Shown: positions 49,960 through 59,333, counted from the first letter of the stretch. The stretch is 64,000 nucleotides of DNA from Amycolatopsis solani (GCF_033441515.1 NZ_JAWQJT010000001.1:558001-622000), one strand, 5' to 3'. A program made the numbers and translations. Notes: generated by a model not told the origin, from the letters alone.

Positions 49960-50979
49960 ATGCGGGTGTTGCTGACGGGGCACAAGGGCTACCTGGGGAC
50001 GGTGATGGCCCCGGTGCTCGCCGCCGCCGGCCACGAGGTCGTCGGCCTCGACTCCGGGCTGTTCGAGTCCTGCCTGCTCGGTCCGGTCCCGGCCGACCCG
50101 GCCGGCCACGTCGTCGACCTGCGGGACGTCACCGCTTCGCACGTCGAAGGCTTCGACGCGGTGATCCACCTGGCGGCGCTGTCGAACGACCCGCTCGGCT
50201 CGCTCGCGCCGGAGCTGACCTACGACATCAACCACCACGCGTCGGTGAAGCTCGCGAAGCTGGCGAAGGACGCCGGGGTTCAACGGTACATCTACGCGTC
50301 GACCTGCTCGGTGTACGGCGCCGGCGGCGACAACCTTGTCGACGAGGACGCGCCGCTGAAGCCGGTGACGCCGTACGCCGAGTCGAAGGTGCGCGTCGAG
50401 GCCGACGTCCACGAGCTCGCCGACGACGACTTCACCCCGGTCTACATGCGCAACGCGACCGCGTTCGGCTACTCGCCCCGGCTGCGCGGCGACATCGTGC
50501 TGAACAACCTCACCGCGCACGCGCACCTGTCCGGCGAAGTGCTGGTGCTGTCGGACGGCACGCCGTGGCGCCCGCTGGTGCACGCCCAGGACATCGCGCG
50601 CGCGTTCACGGCGGCTCTGACGGCGCCGAAGGAGGCCGTGCACGACAAGGCCTTCAACATCGGCACCGAGGACAACAACGTCACCGTCGCCGAGATCGCC
50701 CAGGAGGTCGTCGAGGCCGTGCCGGGCTCGACGCTGAACATCACCGGCGAGGCCGGCGCCGACCCACGCTCGTACCGCGTCGACTTCTCGCGGTTCCGCG
50801 CGGCCGTCCCCGGCTTCGCCTGCGAGTGGTCGGTCAAGGACGGCGCCGTCGAGCTGATCGAGGCCTACCGCAAGTTCGGGCTGACCCGCGAGTCGTTCCA
50901 GCAGCTGTTCACGCGGCTCGCCTGGCTGAAGAGCGAAGGCGAAGCCGGCCGCATCGACGACACCATGCGGCGCAAGTAG
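49960..50979 (+). CDS. NAD-dependent epimerase/dehydratase (extended SDR)
   Basis: This 339-residue extended short-chain dehydrogenase has the Rossmann motif TGHKGYLG at the N-terminus, Ser117, the YxxxK pair Tyr139/Lys143 (YAESK) and the sugar-nucleotide region [21 protein letters not shown]. It would epimerise, dehydrate or oxidise a nucleotide sugar, presumably the CDP-sugar from the gene at 48519. The start is ATG at 49960. The stop TAG shares its last base with the next gene's GTG. Confidence 0.9.
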   Translation: MRVLLTGHKGYLGTVMAPVLAAAGHEVVGLDSGLFESCLLGPVPADPAGHVVDLRDVTASHVEGFDAVIHLAALSNDPLGSLAPELTYDINHHASVKLAKLAKDAGVQRYIYASTCSVYGAGGDNLVDEDAPLKPVTPYAESKVRVEADVHELADDDFTPVYMRNATAFGYSPRLRGDIVLNNLTAHAHLSGEVLVLSDGTPWRPLVHAQDIARAFTAALTAPKEAVHDKAFNIGTEDNNVTVAEIAQEVVEAVPGSTLNITGEAGADPRSYRVDFSRFRAAVPGFACEWSVKDGAVELIEAYRKFGLTRESFQQLFTRLAWLKSEGEAGRIDDTMRRK

Positions 50980-52259
50980 TGGCGGGCACGCAGCTGCGGA
51001 CGGGCGCGGAGCTGCACGCCCTGGTCGAACGGCTGTACCCGATCTGCCGCAGCATCACCGGCGACGGCGTGCGGCAGACCCTGGACGTCATCGGCGAGCA
51101 CATCGCGCTGGAGCGGCACGAAGTCCCGACCGGCACCGCGGTGCTGGACTGGACGATCCCGCAGGAGTGGAACATCCGGGACGCCTACGTCTCCGCCCCC
51201 TCTGGTGAGCGCGTGATCGACTTCCAGGAGTCGAACCTGCACGTCGTCGGGTACAGCGTCCCGGTGTCTCGCCGGATGCCGCTCAGCGAGCTGCGGGAGC
51301 ACCTGCACACGCTGCCGGACCAGCCGTCGTGGGTGCCCTACCGGACCAGCTACTACGCCCCGGCCTGGGGTTTCTGCCTCGCGCAGGAAAAGCTCGACGC
51401 GCTGCCCGACGGCGAGTACGACGTCGTCATCGACTCGACCCTGGCCGACGGGTCGCTGACGTACGGCGAGCACGTCGTGCCGGGGCGGGTCACCGACGAG
51501 GTCATCGTGTCCTGCCACGTCTGCCACCCGTCGCTGGCGAACGACAACCTGGCCGGCATCGCGGTGGCGATCTCGCTGGCGCAGCAGCTGGCTCTCACCC
51601 AGCCGCACTACACCTACCGCTTCCTGTTCATGCCGGGGACGATCGGCTCGATCACCTGGCTGGCGCGCAACTCGTCCCGGATCGAGAAGGTCAAGCACGG
51701 GCTCGTGCTGGCCTGCGCGGGCGACCCGGGGCAACTGACGTACAAGAAGTCCCGCCGCGACGACGCCGAGATCGACCGCGTGCTGCAGCACGTCCTGCGC
51801 TCGCGCGAACACCGAGTCGTCGACTTCTCGCCGTACGGCTACGACGAGCGCCAGTTCTGCTCGCCGGGCTTCAACCTCGGCGTCGGCTCGCTGACGCGGA
51901 CGCCGTACGCGGGCTACCCCGAGTACCACACCTCGGCCGACAACCCGGGTTTCGTCTCGCCGGCGGCCATGGAGGACACCCTCGGCGCGCTGCGGGATGC
52001 CTTCGGTGTCCTCGACCGCAACCGCCGGTACGTCAACCTCAGCCCGTACGGCGAGCCGCAGCTCGGCAAGCGCGGGTTGTACGACTCGCTCGGCGGCCGC
52101 AGCGACGCCAAGCAGGCCCAGATGGCGATGCTGTGGGTGCTCAACCTCTCCGACGGCGAGCACTCGTTGCTGGACATCGCCGAACGCGCCGGGCTGCCCT
52201 TCGACATCGTCGACGTCGCGGCCCGCGCCCTGCACGACGCCGGTCTGGTCAAGGAGTGA
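50979..52259 (+). CDS. DUF4910/DUF2172 aminopeptidase-like protein of polysaccharide clusters
   Basis: This 426-residue protein has an M28-like zinc peptidase core and a C-terminal winged-helix-like part (SLLDIAERAGLPFDIVDVAA). Metal-ligand candidates are His180, His183, Asp189 (HVCHPSLANDN) and His317 (EYHTSADN). Such proteins are repeatedly found in surface-glycan gene sets, but their reaction is not established. Residues 218-224 read FMPGTIGS, where I expect a Glu (PETIGS) in relatives. The start is GTG at 50979. Its place among sugar enzymes suggests it acts on a sugar amide or activated sugar rather than on a peptide. Confidence 0.8.
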   Translation: MAGTQLRTGAELHALVERLYPICRSITGDGVRQTLDVIGEHIALERHEVPTGTAVLDWTIPQEWNIRDAYVSAPSGERVIDFQESNLHVVGYSVPVSRRMPLSELREHLHTLPDQPSWVPYRTSYYAPAWGFCLAQEKLDALPDGEYDVVIDSTLADGSLTYGEHVVPGRVTDEVIVSCHVCHPSLANDNLAGIAVAISLAQQLALTQPHYTYRFLFMPGTIGSITWLARNSSRIEKVKHGLVLACAGDPGQLTYKKSRRDDAEIDRVLQHVLRSREHRVVDFSPYGYDERQFCSPGFNLGVGSLTRTPYAGYPEYHTSADNPGFVSPAAMEDTLGALRDAFGVLDRNRRYVNLSPYGEPQLGKRGLYDSLGGRSDAKQAQMAMLWVLNLSDGEHSLLDIAERAGLPFDIVDVAARALHDAGLVKE

Positions 52260-52264
52260 GCGAC

Positions 52265-53590
52265 GTGGCCAACCACCGCCGCGCACCGCGCTCGATCTTC
52301 CGATCGGGCGCGGTGCGCGCGATGGCCGGACGGCTGAGCTGGGGCCTCGGCGACCAGGCGGTGTCCAGCCTGACCAACTTCGCCGTCGGGCTGTACGTGG
52401 CCCGCGAGCTCGGCACGTTCGCGTTCGGCATCTTCAGCCTCGCCTGGGTGACCTACGGCGTGGTGCTGAACGTGTCGCGCGGCCTGGCCACCGACCCGCT
52501 GATGGTGCGGTTCAGCGCGGTGCCGGATGACCGCTGGCGCCTGGGGGTCGCCAGCGCGTCGGGCACCGCCATCGGCGTCGGCTGCGCGACGGGCCTGATC
52601 AGCCTGGTCGCCGGGCTGGCCGCGGGCGGCCCGCTCGGCAACGCGTTCGTCGCGCTCGCCGTCGTCCTGCCGGGCCTGCTGCTGCAGGACGCCTGGCGGT
52701 TCGCGTTCTTCGCCCGCGGGCAGGGGAAGAAGGCGTTCCTCAACGACGTCGTGTGCGGCGTCGCGCTCATCCCGGCGCTGTTCATCGCCGGCCGGATCGG
52801 GACGGTCGTCGCGTTCGTCCTCGCCTGGGGCATCGCGGCCGCGCTCGCCGCGGTCTACGGCTGGTTCCAGACCGGGATCCTCCCGCACCCGCGGGAGCTG
52901 GCCGGCTGGCTGCGCTCGCAGCGCGACCTGAGCGTGCGGTACCTGGTCGAGAACGTCAGCAACAGCGGCGCGTCCCAGCTGCGCGCGTACGGCCTCGGCG
53001 CCATCGCCGGCATCACCGCCGTCGGCGCGGTCCGCGGCGCCGAACAGCTCCTCGGCCCCTTCCTGGCCCTGCTCATGGGGCTGTCCCTGGTCACCGTCGC
53101 CGAGGGCGCGCGGGTGCTTCAGCGGGCGCCGCACCGGCTGAAGCACTTCTGCGTCATCCTCGGCGGCGGGCAGGCCGCCGCCGCCCTGTGCTGGGGCCTC
53201 GGCCTGCTGCTCCTGCTGCCCGACGGCGCTGGCCGCTGGGTGATGGGCTCGGTGTGGGACTCGTCGTCCCCGCTGATCCTCCCGGTCACCCTGGCCGTGG
53301 TCGGCGCGAGCTTCGCCACCGGGGCGGCCGCCGGGCTCCGCGCGCTGGGCGCGGCCAAGCGGAGCCTGCGTTCGCAGTTGATCGCCTCCCTGTTCTACGT
53401 CACGTTCGGCATCACCGGCGCCTTCCTCGGTGGTGCGGCCGGGTCCGCGTGGGGCGTCGCGACCGCGACGCTCACCGGCTCCGTCGTCTGGTGGCTGCAG
53501 CTGCGGCTCGGGCTGCGCGCCTACGTCCCGCCGTCCGCCGACGAGCCGACCGTCGTCTTCGAGCCGATCAAAGAGCCCATCAAGGAATGA
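52265..53590 (+). CDS. Lipopolysaccharide/O-antigen flippase-like membrane protein (Wzx type)
   Basis: This 441-residue polytopic protein has about twelve membrane helices and MATE/Wzx-type features (RLSWGLGDQAVSSLTNFAVGLYVARELG, the common flippase opening). It probably moves lipid-linked glycan units across the membrane. GTG 52265 has AAGGAG eight bases upstream and is preferred, although GTG 52256 would overlap the previous stop (GTGA). The C-terminus contains a repeated FEPIKEPIKE. Confidence 0.85.
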   Translation: MANHRRAPRSIFRSGAVRAMAGRLSWGLGDQAVSSLTNFAVGLYVARELGTFAFGIFSLAWVTYGVVLNVSRGLATDPLMVRFSAVPDDRWRLGVASASGTAIGVGCATGLISLVAGLAAGGPLGNAFVALAVVLPGLLLQDAWRFAFFARGQGKKAFLNDVVCGVALIPALFIAGRIGTVVAFVLAWGIAAALAAVYGWFQTGILPHPRELAGWLRSQRDLSVRYLVENVSNSGASQLRAYGLGAIAGITAVGAVRGAEQLLGPFLALLMGLSLVTVAEGARVLQRAPHRLKHFCVILGGGQAAAALCWGLGLLLLLPDGAGRWVMGSVWDSSSPLILPVTLAVVGASFATGAAAGLRALGAAKRSLRSQLIASLFYVTFGITGAFLGGAAGSAWGVATATLTGSVVWWLQLRLGLRAYVPPSADEPTVVFEPIKEPIKE

Positions 53591-53597
53591 GGACTCC

Positions 53598-54542
53598 ATG
53601 ACCACCGTCCCGCGGCTGAGCCTCGGCCTCCCGGTGTACAACGGCGAGGAGTACCTCGCCGAGTCACTGGACGCCCTGCTCGGCCAGACCTACGAAGACT
53701 TCGAGCTGATCATCTCGGACAACGCCTCCACGGACGGCACGGACGAGATCTGCCGCCGCTACGCCGACAAGGACTCGCGCATCCGCTACGTCCGCCAGCC
53801 GAAGAACATCGGCGCGACGCCGAACCACAACTTCGTGTTCGACGTGTCCCGCACCGAGCTCTTCAAGTGGGTGTCGCACGACGACCTGTACGCCCGCGAC
53901 CTGCTCAAGCGGTGCATCGACGCCCTCGACGAGCGCCCGGACGTCATCCTCGCCCACTGCGACCAGGCCATCATCGACGGCGACGGCCGCATCGTCCAGC
54001 CGCTCGAGTACACGCTGGACACCGCGTCCCGGCACGCACCCGACCGCTTCCGCGCGGTCCTGTTCGAGCCCGGCGGCGACGACTTCTACGGCGTCATCCG
54101 CGCCGACGTCCTCCGCCGCGTCAAGCCGCTCGACAGCTACCACCACGCCGACCGGACGTACTCGGCCGAGATGGCCCTGCACGGCCCGTTCCACCAGGTG
54201 CCCGAGCTGCTCTACTTCCGCCGCGACCACCCGGGCCGCGCGGAACGGGCCAACCCGACCATCCGGAGCCGGTGCGCGAATCTGGACCCGCGGCGCGCGA
54301 ACCGGCTCCGGAATCCCACCGTCCGCCTGCTCGGCGAGTACGTCTACGGGTTCGCGGACCTCATCCGGCGCGCGCCGATCTCGGCCGCCGACAAGCGCGA
54401 GTGCTTCGGGCACCTCGGCGCCTGGCTGACCAACCGGGCGCGCTCCGGCCACGGCGAACGCGTCGAGGACCGCGCGCCGACCGCCTCCGACATCTCCACG
54501 GTCAACGAGATCGTGGCCGGCCGCGAAGGCAGGCTCGCGTGA
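53598..54542 (+). CDS. Glycosyltransferase family 2
   Basis: This 314-residue GT-A glycosyltransferase opens with LSLGLPVYNGEEYLAESLDALL. LIISDNASTDGTDEICRRYA binds nucleotide-sugar, the DxD equivalent is in WVSHDDLYARDLLKR, and the catalytic and acceptor region lies around GGDDFYGVIRADVLRR. It transfers one sugar onto the growing glycan; donor and acceptor are unknown. The start is ATG at 53598, with GAGGA five bases upstream. The stop overlaps the next gene (GTGA). Confidence 0.9.
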   Translation: MTTVPRLSLGLPVYNGEEYLAESLDALLGQTYEDFELIISDNASTDGTDEICRRYADKDSRIRYVRQPKNIGATPNHNFVFDVSRTELFKWVSHDDLYARDLLKRCIDALDERPDVILAHCDQAIIDGDGRIVQPLEYTLDTASRHAPDRFRAVLFEPGGDDFYGVIRADVLRRVKPLDSYHHADRTYSAEMALHGPFHQVPELLYFRRDHPGRAERANPTIRSRCANLDPRRANRLRNPTVRLLGEYVYGFADLIRRAPISAADKRECFGHLGAWLTNRARSGHGERVEDRAPTASDISTVNEIVAGREGRLA

Positions 54543-55723
54543 AGCGTGCCCCGCGCGTCGGCGTCTTCGGCCTGCTCGGCTCGGGGAACCTCGGCAACGA
54601 CGGTTCCCTCGAAGCCGTGCTCGGCTACCTGCGCACCGAACACCCGGACGCCGTCCTGACCGGTCTGGTGGGCGGCCCGGACATCGTCCGCGAGCGGTAC
54701 GGCGTCGACACCACGCCTCTGCACTGGAACCAGGCCGAGTACGAGACGGCGTCCGGCCTCCGGTCGATCGTCCTCAAGGGACTCGGCAAGCTGGTCGACA
54801 TCGGCCGCACGGCCGCCTGGGTCCGCGAGCAGGACGTCGTCATCGTGCCCGGCATGGGCGTCCTCGAAGCGACGCTTCCGCTGCGTCCGTGGGGTTTCCC
54901 GTATTCGCTCTTCCTCCTTTCCGCCACCGGGCGGCTCTTCGGTACCAAGATCGCGCTGGTCAGCGTCGGCGCGAACCACATCAGCGCACGGGCCACCCGG
55001 ACGCTCGTCCGCTGGGCCGGCCGCCTGGCCGCCTACCGCTCCTACCGGGACGACATCTCCCGCGACGCCATGCGCGCCATGGGTGTCGACACCAGCCGCG
55101 ACGAGGTCTACCCCGACCTCGCGTTCTCCCTCCCCACCCCGGACGCCGACGGCCCGCCGGGCACCGTCGGGGTCGGGGTGATGGCCTACTACGGCGGCAA
55201 CGACGACCGCGCCGACGGCGACCGCATCTACCGCCACTACGTGGACACGATGAACCGGTTCGTCGCCTGGCTCGTTGACCAGGGCAGACCCGTCCGGCTG
55301 TTCATCGGTGATCAGATCGACCGGCAGGTCGTCGACGAGATCCTCGAGAAGACCGCTTCCCCGCTGGTGACGGCGGCTTCGGCGGAGACCCTGGACGAGC
55401 TGATGCACGAGATGGCGGCGGTGGACAGCGTGGTGGCCACGCGCTACCACAACGTGCTCTGCGCCCTGAAGGTCGCGAAGCCGACCGTCGCGATCGGATA
55501 CGCGCCGAAGAACGACGTGCTCATGGCGGAGATGGGCCTCGACGGCTTCACCCAGCGGGCGAAGAGCGTCGACTTCGACCGGCTCGTCGAGCAGTTCACC
55601 GAACTCGAAAACCGTTCGCCGGAACTGCGCCAGATCCTGGCGGAACGGAACGAGAACAACGTTCAACGGCTCAAGGACCAGTTCGCCGCCCTTTCGGCGG
55701 CCCTCTTCGGGGGTGCGCGATGA
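54539..55723 (+). CDS. Polysaccharide pyruvyl transferase family protein
   Basis: This 394-residue protein is of the PvyA/CsaB-like pyruvyltransferase family. The N-terminus VGVFGLLGSGNLGNDGSLEAVL, VVIVPGMGVLE and the C-terminal AAVDSVVATRYHNVLCALKVAKPTVAIGYAPKN (GT-B-like RxH motif) are typical. Such enzymes add a pyruvate ketal from PEP to a sugar in a cell-surface polymer. The start is GTG at 54539, overlapping the previous stop. The stop overlaps the RmlC-like gene (ATGA). Confidence 0.88.
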   Translation: MKRAPRVGVFGLLGSGNLGNDGSLEAVLGYLRTEHPDAVLTGLVGGPDIVRERYGVDTTPLHWNQAEYETASGLRSIVLKGLGKLVDIGRTAAWVREQDVVIVPGMGVLEATLPLRPWGFPYSLFLLSATGRLFGTKIALVSVGANHISARATRTLVRWAGRLAAYRSYRDDISRDAMRAMGVDTSRDEVYPDLAFSLPTPDADGPPGTVGVGVMAYYGGNDDRADGDRIYRHYVDTMNRFVAWLVDQGRPVRLFIGDQIDRQVVDEILEKTASPLVTAASAETLDELMHEMAAVDSVVATRYHNVLCALKVAKPTVAIGYAPKNDVLMAEMGLDGFTQRAKSVDFDRLVEQFTELENRSPELRQILAERNENNVQRLKDQFAALSAALFGGAR

Positions 55724-56268
55724 AGGCCATTCCGGTGCCCGAGATCGAGGGCGTGTACCTGTTCGAACCGACCCCGCACGCGGACGAGCGCGGCTTCTTC
55801 AGCCGGACGTTCGACCGCGAGGTCGTCGCGTCGGTGGGCATCGACCCGGACGGCTTCGCCCAGGACAGCCTTTCCCGCTCCCGCAAGGGAGTCGTCCGCG
55901 GGATGCACCTGCGCGGCGGGGCCGGCGAGGCGAAACTGGTGCGGTGCTCGCACGGCGCGATCTTCGACGTCGTGGTGGATCTCCGACCGGATTCACCCAC
56001 GTTCCGCAATGTCAAAACATTCGAACTTTCGGGTGAGACGCAGGTTTCCGTGTACATCCCGGCGGGCTGCGCGCACGGATTCCAGTCACTCACCGAAGTC
56101 TCCGATGTGTCGTATCGTATCGATCGACCCCACGACCCGTCCGAAGACATCACAATTTCGTACAAAGACCCAGAATTGGACATTTCGTGGCCACTGTCGG
56201 TCACAATGGTCAGTGACCGGGATGAGCGCGCGCCGTCTCTCGGAGAGGCGTTGAAACCAACGAGGTGA
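55720..56268 (+). CDS. dTDP-4-dehydrorhamnose 3,5-epimerase-like protein (RmlC family)
   Basis: This 182-residue cupin has the RmlC catalytic His63 (VRGMHLR) and the YIPAGCAHGFQSL motif. In M. tuberculosis RmlC the catalytic Tyr132 lies in a VMYLCSAEYNP stretch; here the aligned stretch is VSYRIDRPHDP, so His138 stands in place of the Tyr. This change suggests a single epimerisation, a different keto-sugar isomerisation or an altered proton donor rather than standard 3,5-epimerisation. ATG at 55720 overlaps the previous stop. The nucleotide is probably that made upstream, which may be CDP rather than dTDP. Confidence 0.82.
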   Translation: MKAIPVPEIEGVYLFEPTPHADERGFFSRTFDREVVASVGIDPDGFAQDSLSRSRKGVVRGMHLRGGAGEAKLVRCSHGAIFDVVVDLRPDSPTFRNVKTFELSGETQVSVYIPAGCAHGFQSLTEVSDVSYRIDRPHDPSEDITISYKDPELDISWPLSVTMVSDRDERAPSLGEALKPTR

Positions 56269-56273
56269 CCCCC

Positions 56274-57590
56274 ATGGGAACGAACTTGCCCCGCTCCACG
56301 GAGGCGAACGAGCGGCTGCACCGGGTCATCCCCGGCGGTGCGCACACTTACGCCAAGGGCTCGGACCAGTATCCCGAAGGGATGGCTCCGGTCATCTCCC
56401 ACGGCCGCGGCGGCCACGTCTGGGACGTCGACGGCAACGAGTACATCGAGTACGGCGCCGGCCTGCGGGCGGTCATCCTCGGCCACGCCCACCCGCGGGT
56501 CCTCGAAGCGGTCCGCGGCGAGCTCGACAAGGGCAGCAACTTCATCCGCCCGTCGATCATCGAGGCGGACGCGGCCGAGCGGTTCCTCGAAAACGTGCCG
56601 ACCGCCGACATGGTGAAGTTCACCAAGAACGGCTCCGACGCCACGACCGCCGCCGTGCGGCTGGCCCGCGCCGCCACCGGCCGCCGGCTCGTCGCCAAGT
56701 GCGCCGACCACGCCTTCTTCTCGACCGACGACTGGTTCATCGGCACCACGCCGATGAACGCCGGCATCCCGGACGAGACGACGGAAGCGGTCCTGTCCTT
56801 CCCGTACGGCGACCTGCAGGCCACGGAGGAACTGCTGCAGCGCCACGACGGCGAGATCGCGTGCCTGATCCTGGAGGCCGCGGCGGCGGTTGAACCCCCG
56901 CCGGGGTACCTGCAGGGCCTGCGCGAGCTGACCACCCGGCACGGCGTCGTGCTGGTCTTCGACGAGATGATCACCGGCTTCCGGTGGTCCGCCCACGGCG
57001 CGCAGGGGCTCTACGGCGTCACGCCCGACCTCTCGACGTTCGGCAAAGCGCTCGGCAACGGCTTCGCCGTCTCGGCGCTGGCCGGCAAGCGGGACCTGAT
57101 GGAGATCGGCGGCCTGCGCAGCGACCGCGAGCGGGTGTTCCTCCTGTCCACCACCCACGGGGCCGAGACCCACTCGCTCGCCGCCGCGATGGCGGTGATG
57201 GATGTCTACCGCGACGAGGACGTCGTCGGCAGGCTCCACGCCCTCGGTGACCGGCTCGCCGCCGGCGTCCGCGAGGTGGCGGCCGGGATCGGCGTCGAGG
57301 ACCACGTCGTCGTCCGCGGCCGGGCCAGCAACCTCGTCTTCGGCACGCTCGACGAGCAGGGCAAGCCGTCGCAGCCCTACCGGACGCTGTTCCTGCGCGA
57401 GCTGATCAGCGGTGGCGTGCTCGGACCGTCCTTCGTGGTCAGTGCCGCGCTCACCGAAGCCGACATCGACAAGACGATCGACGTGGTCGCCCAGGCCTGC
57501 ACGGTCTACCGCAAGGCGCTCGACGCCGGCGACCCGACGCCGTGGATGGGCGGGCGCCCGGTGCAGCCCGTGTTCCGCAAGTACGCCTGA
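56274..57590 (+). CDS. Class III aminotransferase (glutamate-1-semialdehyde aminomutase-like)
   Basis: This 438-residue PLP enzyme has Asp230 (VLVFDEM, binds the PLP pyridine N) and Lys258 (STFGKALGNG, Schiff base). The N-terminal RVIPGGAHTYAKG and GNEYIEYGAGLRAVILGHAHP segments belong to the GSA aminomutase group. In a glycan locus it could aminate a keto sugar or a side chain. ATG at 56274 has GAGGTG upstream; GTG at 56265 would overlap the previous gene but lacks a Shine-Dalgarno. It is the last gene of the plus-strand operon. Confidence 0.9.
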   Translation: MGTNLPRSTEANERLHRVIPGGAHTYAKGSDQYPEGMAPVISHGRGGHVWDVDGNEYIEYGAGLRAVILGHAHPRVLEAVRGELDKGSNFIRPSIIEADAAERFLENVPTADMVKFTKNGSDATTAAVRLARAATGRRLVAKCADHAFFSTDDWFIGTTPMNAGIPDETTEAVLSFPYGDLQATEELLQRHDGEIACLILEAAAAVEPPPGYLQGLRELTTRHGVVLVFDEMITGFRWSAHGAQGLYGVTPDLSTFGKALGNGFAVSALAGKRDLMEIGGLRSDRERVFLLSTTHGAETHSLAAAMAVMDVYRDEDVVGRLHALGDRLAAGVREVAAGIGVEDHVVVRGRASNLVFGTLDEQGKPSQPYRTLFLRELISGGVLGPSFVVSAALTEADIDKTIDVVAQACTVYRKALDAGDPTPWMGGRPVQPVFRKYA

Positions 57591-57683
57591 CCCGGCTGCC
57601 GGCGGGCCGGATTCACCCCCTGGGTCCGATGAGGACACTTGAGGGGGACTGTTTTCCGGCCCGTCCGTGCGTAACTTCCTGCC

Positions 57684-59165
57684 ATGGGCAGATCTCGTGC
57701 GCTTCTCGTCGCTGCTTGCTCGCTCCTGATCGCCGTGGCCTGCCCGGTGATCGCGCGCGCCGCCGACGGGCCCGGGCCGGTGTGCGACCGCCAGCCCGCG
57801 GAGCACGGGGAAGCGCCGCCCGGGGCCGTCTCCGTCGATCCGGGCGTCGACGGAGACCTCTCCGCCCAGACGGCGTCGCACCCGCCCGGCACGACGTTCT
57901 GGCTCCACCCCGGCACCCACACGCTCGGCACGGACGAGTTCGGCCAGGTCGCCCCTAAAGACGGCGACGTCTACCTCGGCGCACCGGGCGCGGTCGTCGA
58001 CGGCCGCGGCGTCAACCGCGCGGCCTTCACCCAGCGGGCGCGCGACGTCGAGATCCGCGGGCTCACCATCCGCGGGTTCGCCGCCCACCAGGACCAAGGC
58101 GTGGTCAACCACGACTCCGGCGACGGCTGGCTCATCGAGAACACCACCATCGAACACAACGACGGCGCCGGGCTGATGGCCGGGGCACGCCAGATCGTCC
58201 GGCACACCTGCCTGCGCGACAACGGCCAGTACGGGCTCAACGCGTACCAGGCGGGCGACGGCATCACCGGGCTCGTGCTGGAGGGCAACGAGATCACCGG
58301 CAACAACACCGGCGACTGGGAGACCAAGGTGCCGGGCTGCGGGTGCAGCGGCGGCGCCAAGTTCTGGGCCGTGAACGGGGCCGACATCAGCGGCAACTGG
58401 GTCCACGGCAACCACGGCGCCGGCCTGTGGGCCGACACGAACAACAACGACTTCCTCGTCGAGGACAACCTGTTCGAGGCGAACGCGGCCGAGGCGCTGT
58501 TCTACGAGACCAGCTACAACCTCGTGCTGCGCGGCAACACGTTCCGCGGCAACACCCTGGTGCAGGGTCGGGCGTTCGCCGCCCGCGGCGACAACTTCCC
58601 GGTGGCGACGGTGTACCTCTCGGAATCCGGCGGTGAGCCGCGCGTCCCGGCACGGACCTCGGCCGTCGACATCAGCGGCAACACCTTCGAGGACAACTGG
58701 GCCGGGATCACGGTGTGGGAGAACGCCGACCGCTTCTGCAGCAGCCCGGCGAACACGTCTTCGGGCTACTGCACCAAGGTCGCGCAGAAGTCTTCGTGCG
58801 CGGCGGGCACGATCGAGAAGCCACCGGCGTACGACGACTGCCGCTGGAAGTCGCAGCTCGTCGAGATCCACGGGAACACCTTCCGGTTCGATCCCGGCCG
58901 GGTCGGCTGCACGAGCCTGTGCGGGCGGATGGCGTTGCTCTCGAACTACGGGACTTTCCCGGATTGGTCCCCCTACAAGGGAACCGTGGTCGAGGAGGCG
59001 ATCACGTTCCACCAGGGAAACCGGTGGCACGGAAACTCCTACGCCGGACCGTGGACCTTCGTCGTGCATGACACCTCCAGGACGGTCGACGCTGCGGGCT
59101 GGCGGGCGGAGCCCTACTCGCAGGACGAATGCTCTTCGTTCGGCGGTGGGCCCGCCGGCTGCTGA
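57684..59165 (+). CDS. Secreted right-handed parallel beta-helix protein
   Basis: This 493-residue exported protein has a signal peptide MGRSRALLVAACSLLIAVACPVIARA. Parallel beta-helix rungs follow from about residue 90 to 370 (EIRGLTIRGFA, WLIENTTIEHND, TGLVLEGNEITGNNTGDWE, LVEDNLFEANAAEALFY, LVLRGNTFRGNT), and then a C-terminal Cys-rich domain ending EPYSQDECSSFGGG. Such folds occur in polysaccharide lyases and surface glycan epimerases, but no catalytic set is recognisable. It follows the glycan operon by 93 nt and may act on its polymer. Confidence 0.85.
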   Translation: MGRSRALLVAACSLLIAVACPVIARAADGPGPVCDRQPAEHGEAPPGAVSVDPGVDGDLSAQTASHPPGTTFWLHPGTHTLGTDEFGQVAPKDGDVYLGAPGAVVDGRGVNRAAFTQRARDVEIRGLTIRGFAAHQDQGVVNHDSGDGWLIENTTIEHNDGAGLMAGARQIVRHTCLRDNGQYGLNAYQAGDGITGLVLEGNEITGNNTGDWETKVPGCGCSGGAKFWAVNGADISGNWVHGNHGAGLWADTNNNDFLVEDNLFEANAAEALFYETSYNLVLRGNTFRGNTLVQGRAFAARGDNFPVATVYLSESGGEPRVPARTSAVDISGNTFEDNWAGITVWENADRFCSSPANTSSGYCTKVAQKSSCAAGTIEKPPAYDDCRWKSQLVEIHGNTFRFDPGRVGCTSLCGRMALLSNYGTFPDWSPYKGTVVEEAITFHQGNRWHGNSYAGPWTFVVHDTSRTVDAAGWRAEPYSQDECSSFGGGPAGC

Positions 59166-59333
59166 TCACGAGCTTGCCGACCGGGTCCGACAATTTCCAG
59201 CGGCACCCCAACGCGATCGACCACTTTTGCCTTGTGCCGCAAGAGAAAAGTCGCGAACGGAGAATTTCGGACACCACTTGCTTCACCCTTTCAAGTGATG
59301 GCGCTCGCACGTGTGTTCGGTACCGTCGAAGAC

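Noticed and set aside
55671..59069. A 1132-codon minus-strand ORF opposite the RmlC-like, aminotransferase and beta-helix genes
   Set aside because: All three plus-strand genes have clear family motifs; the antisense frame has none.
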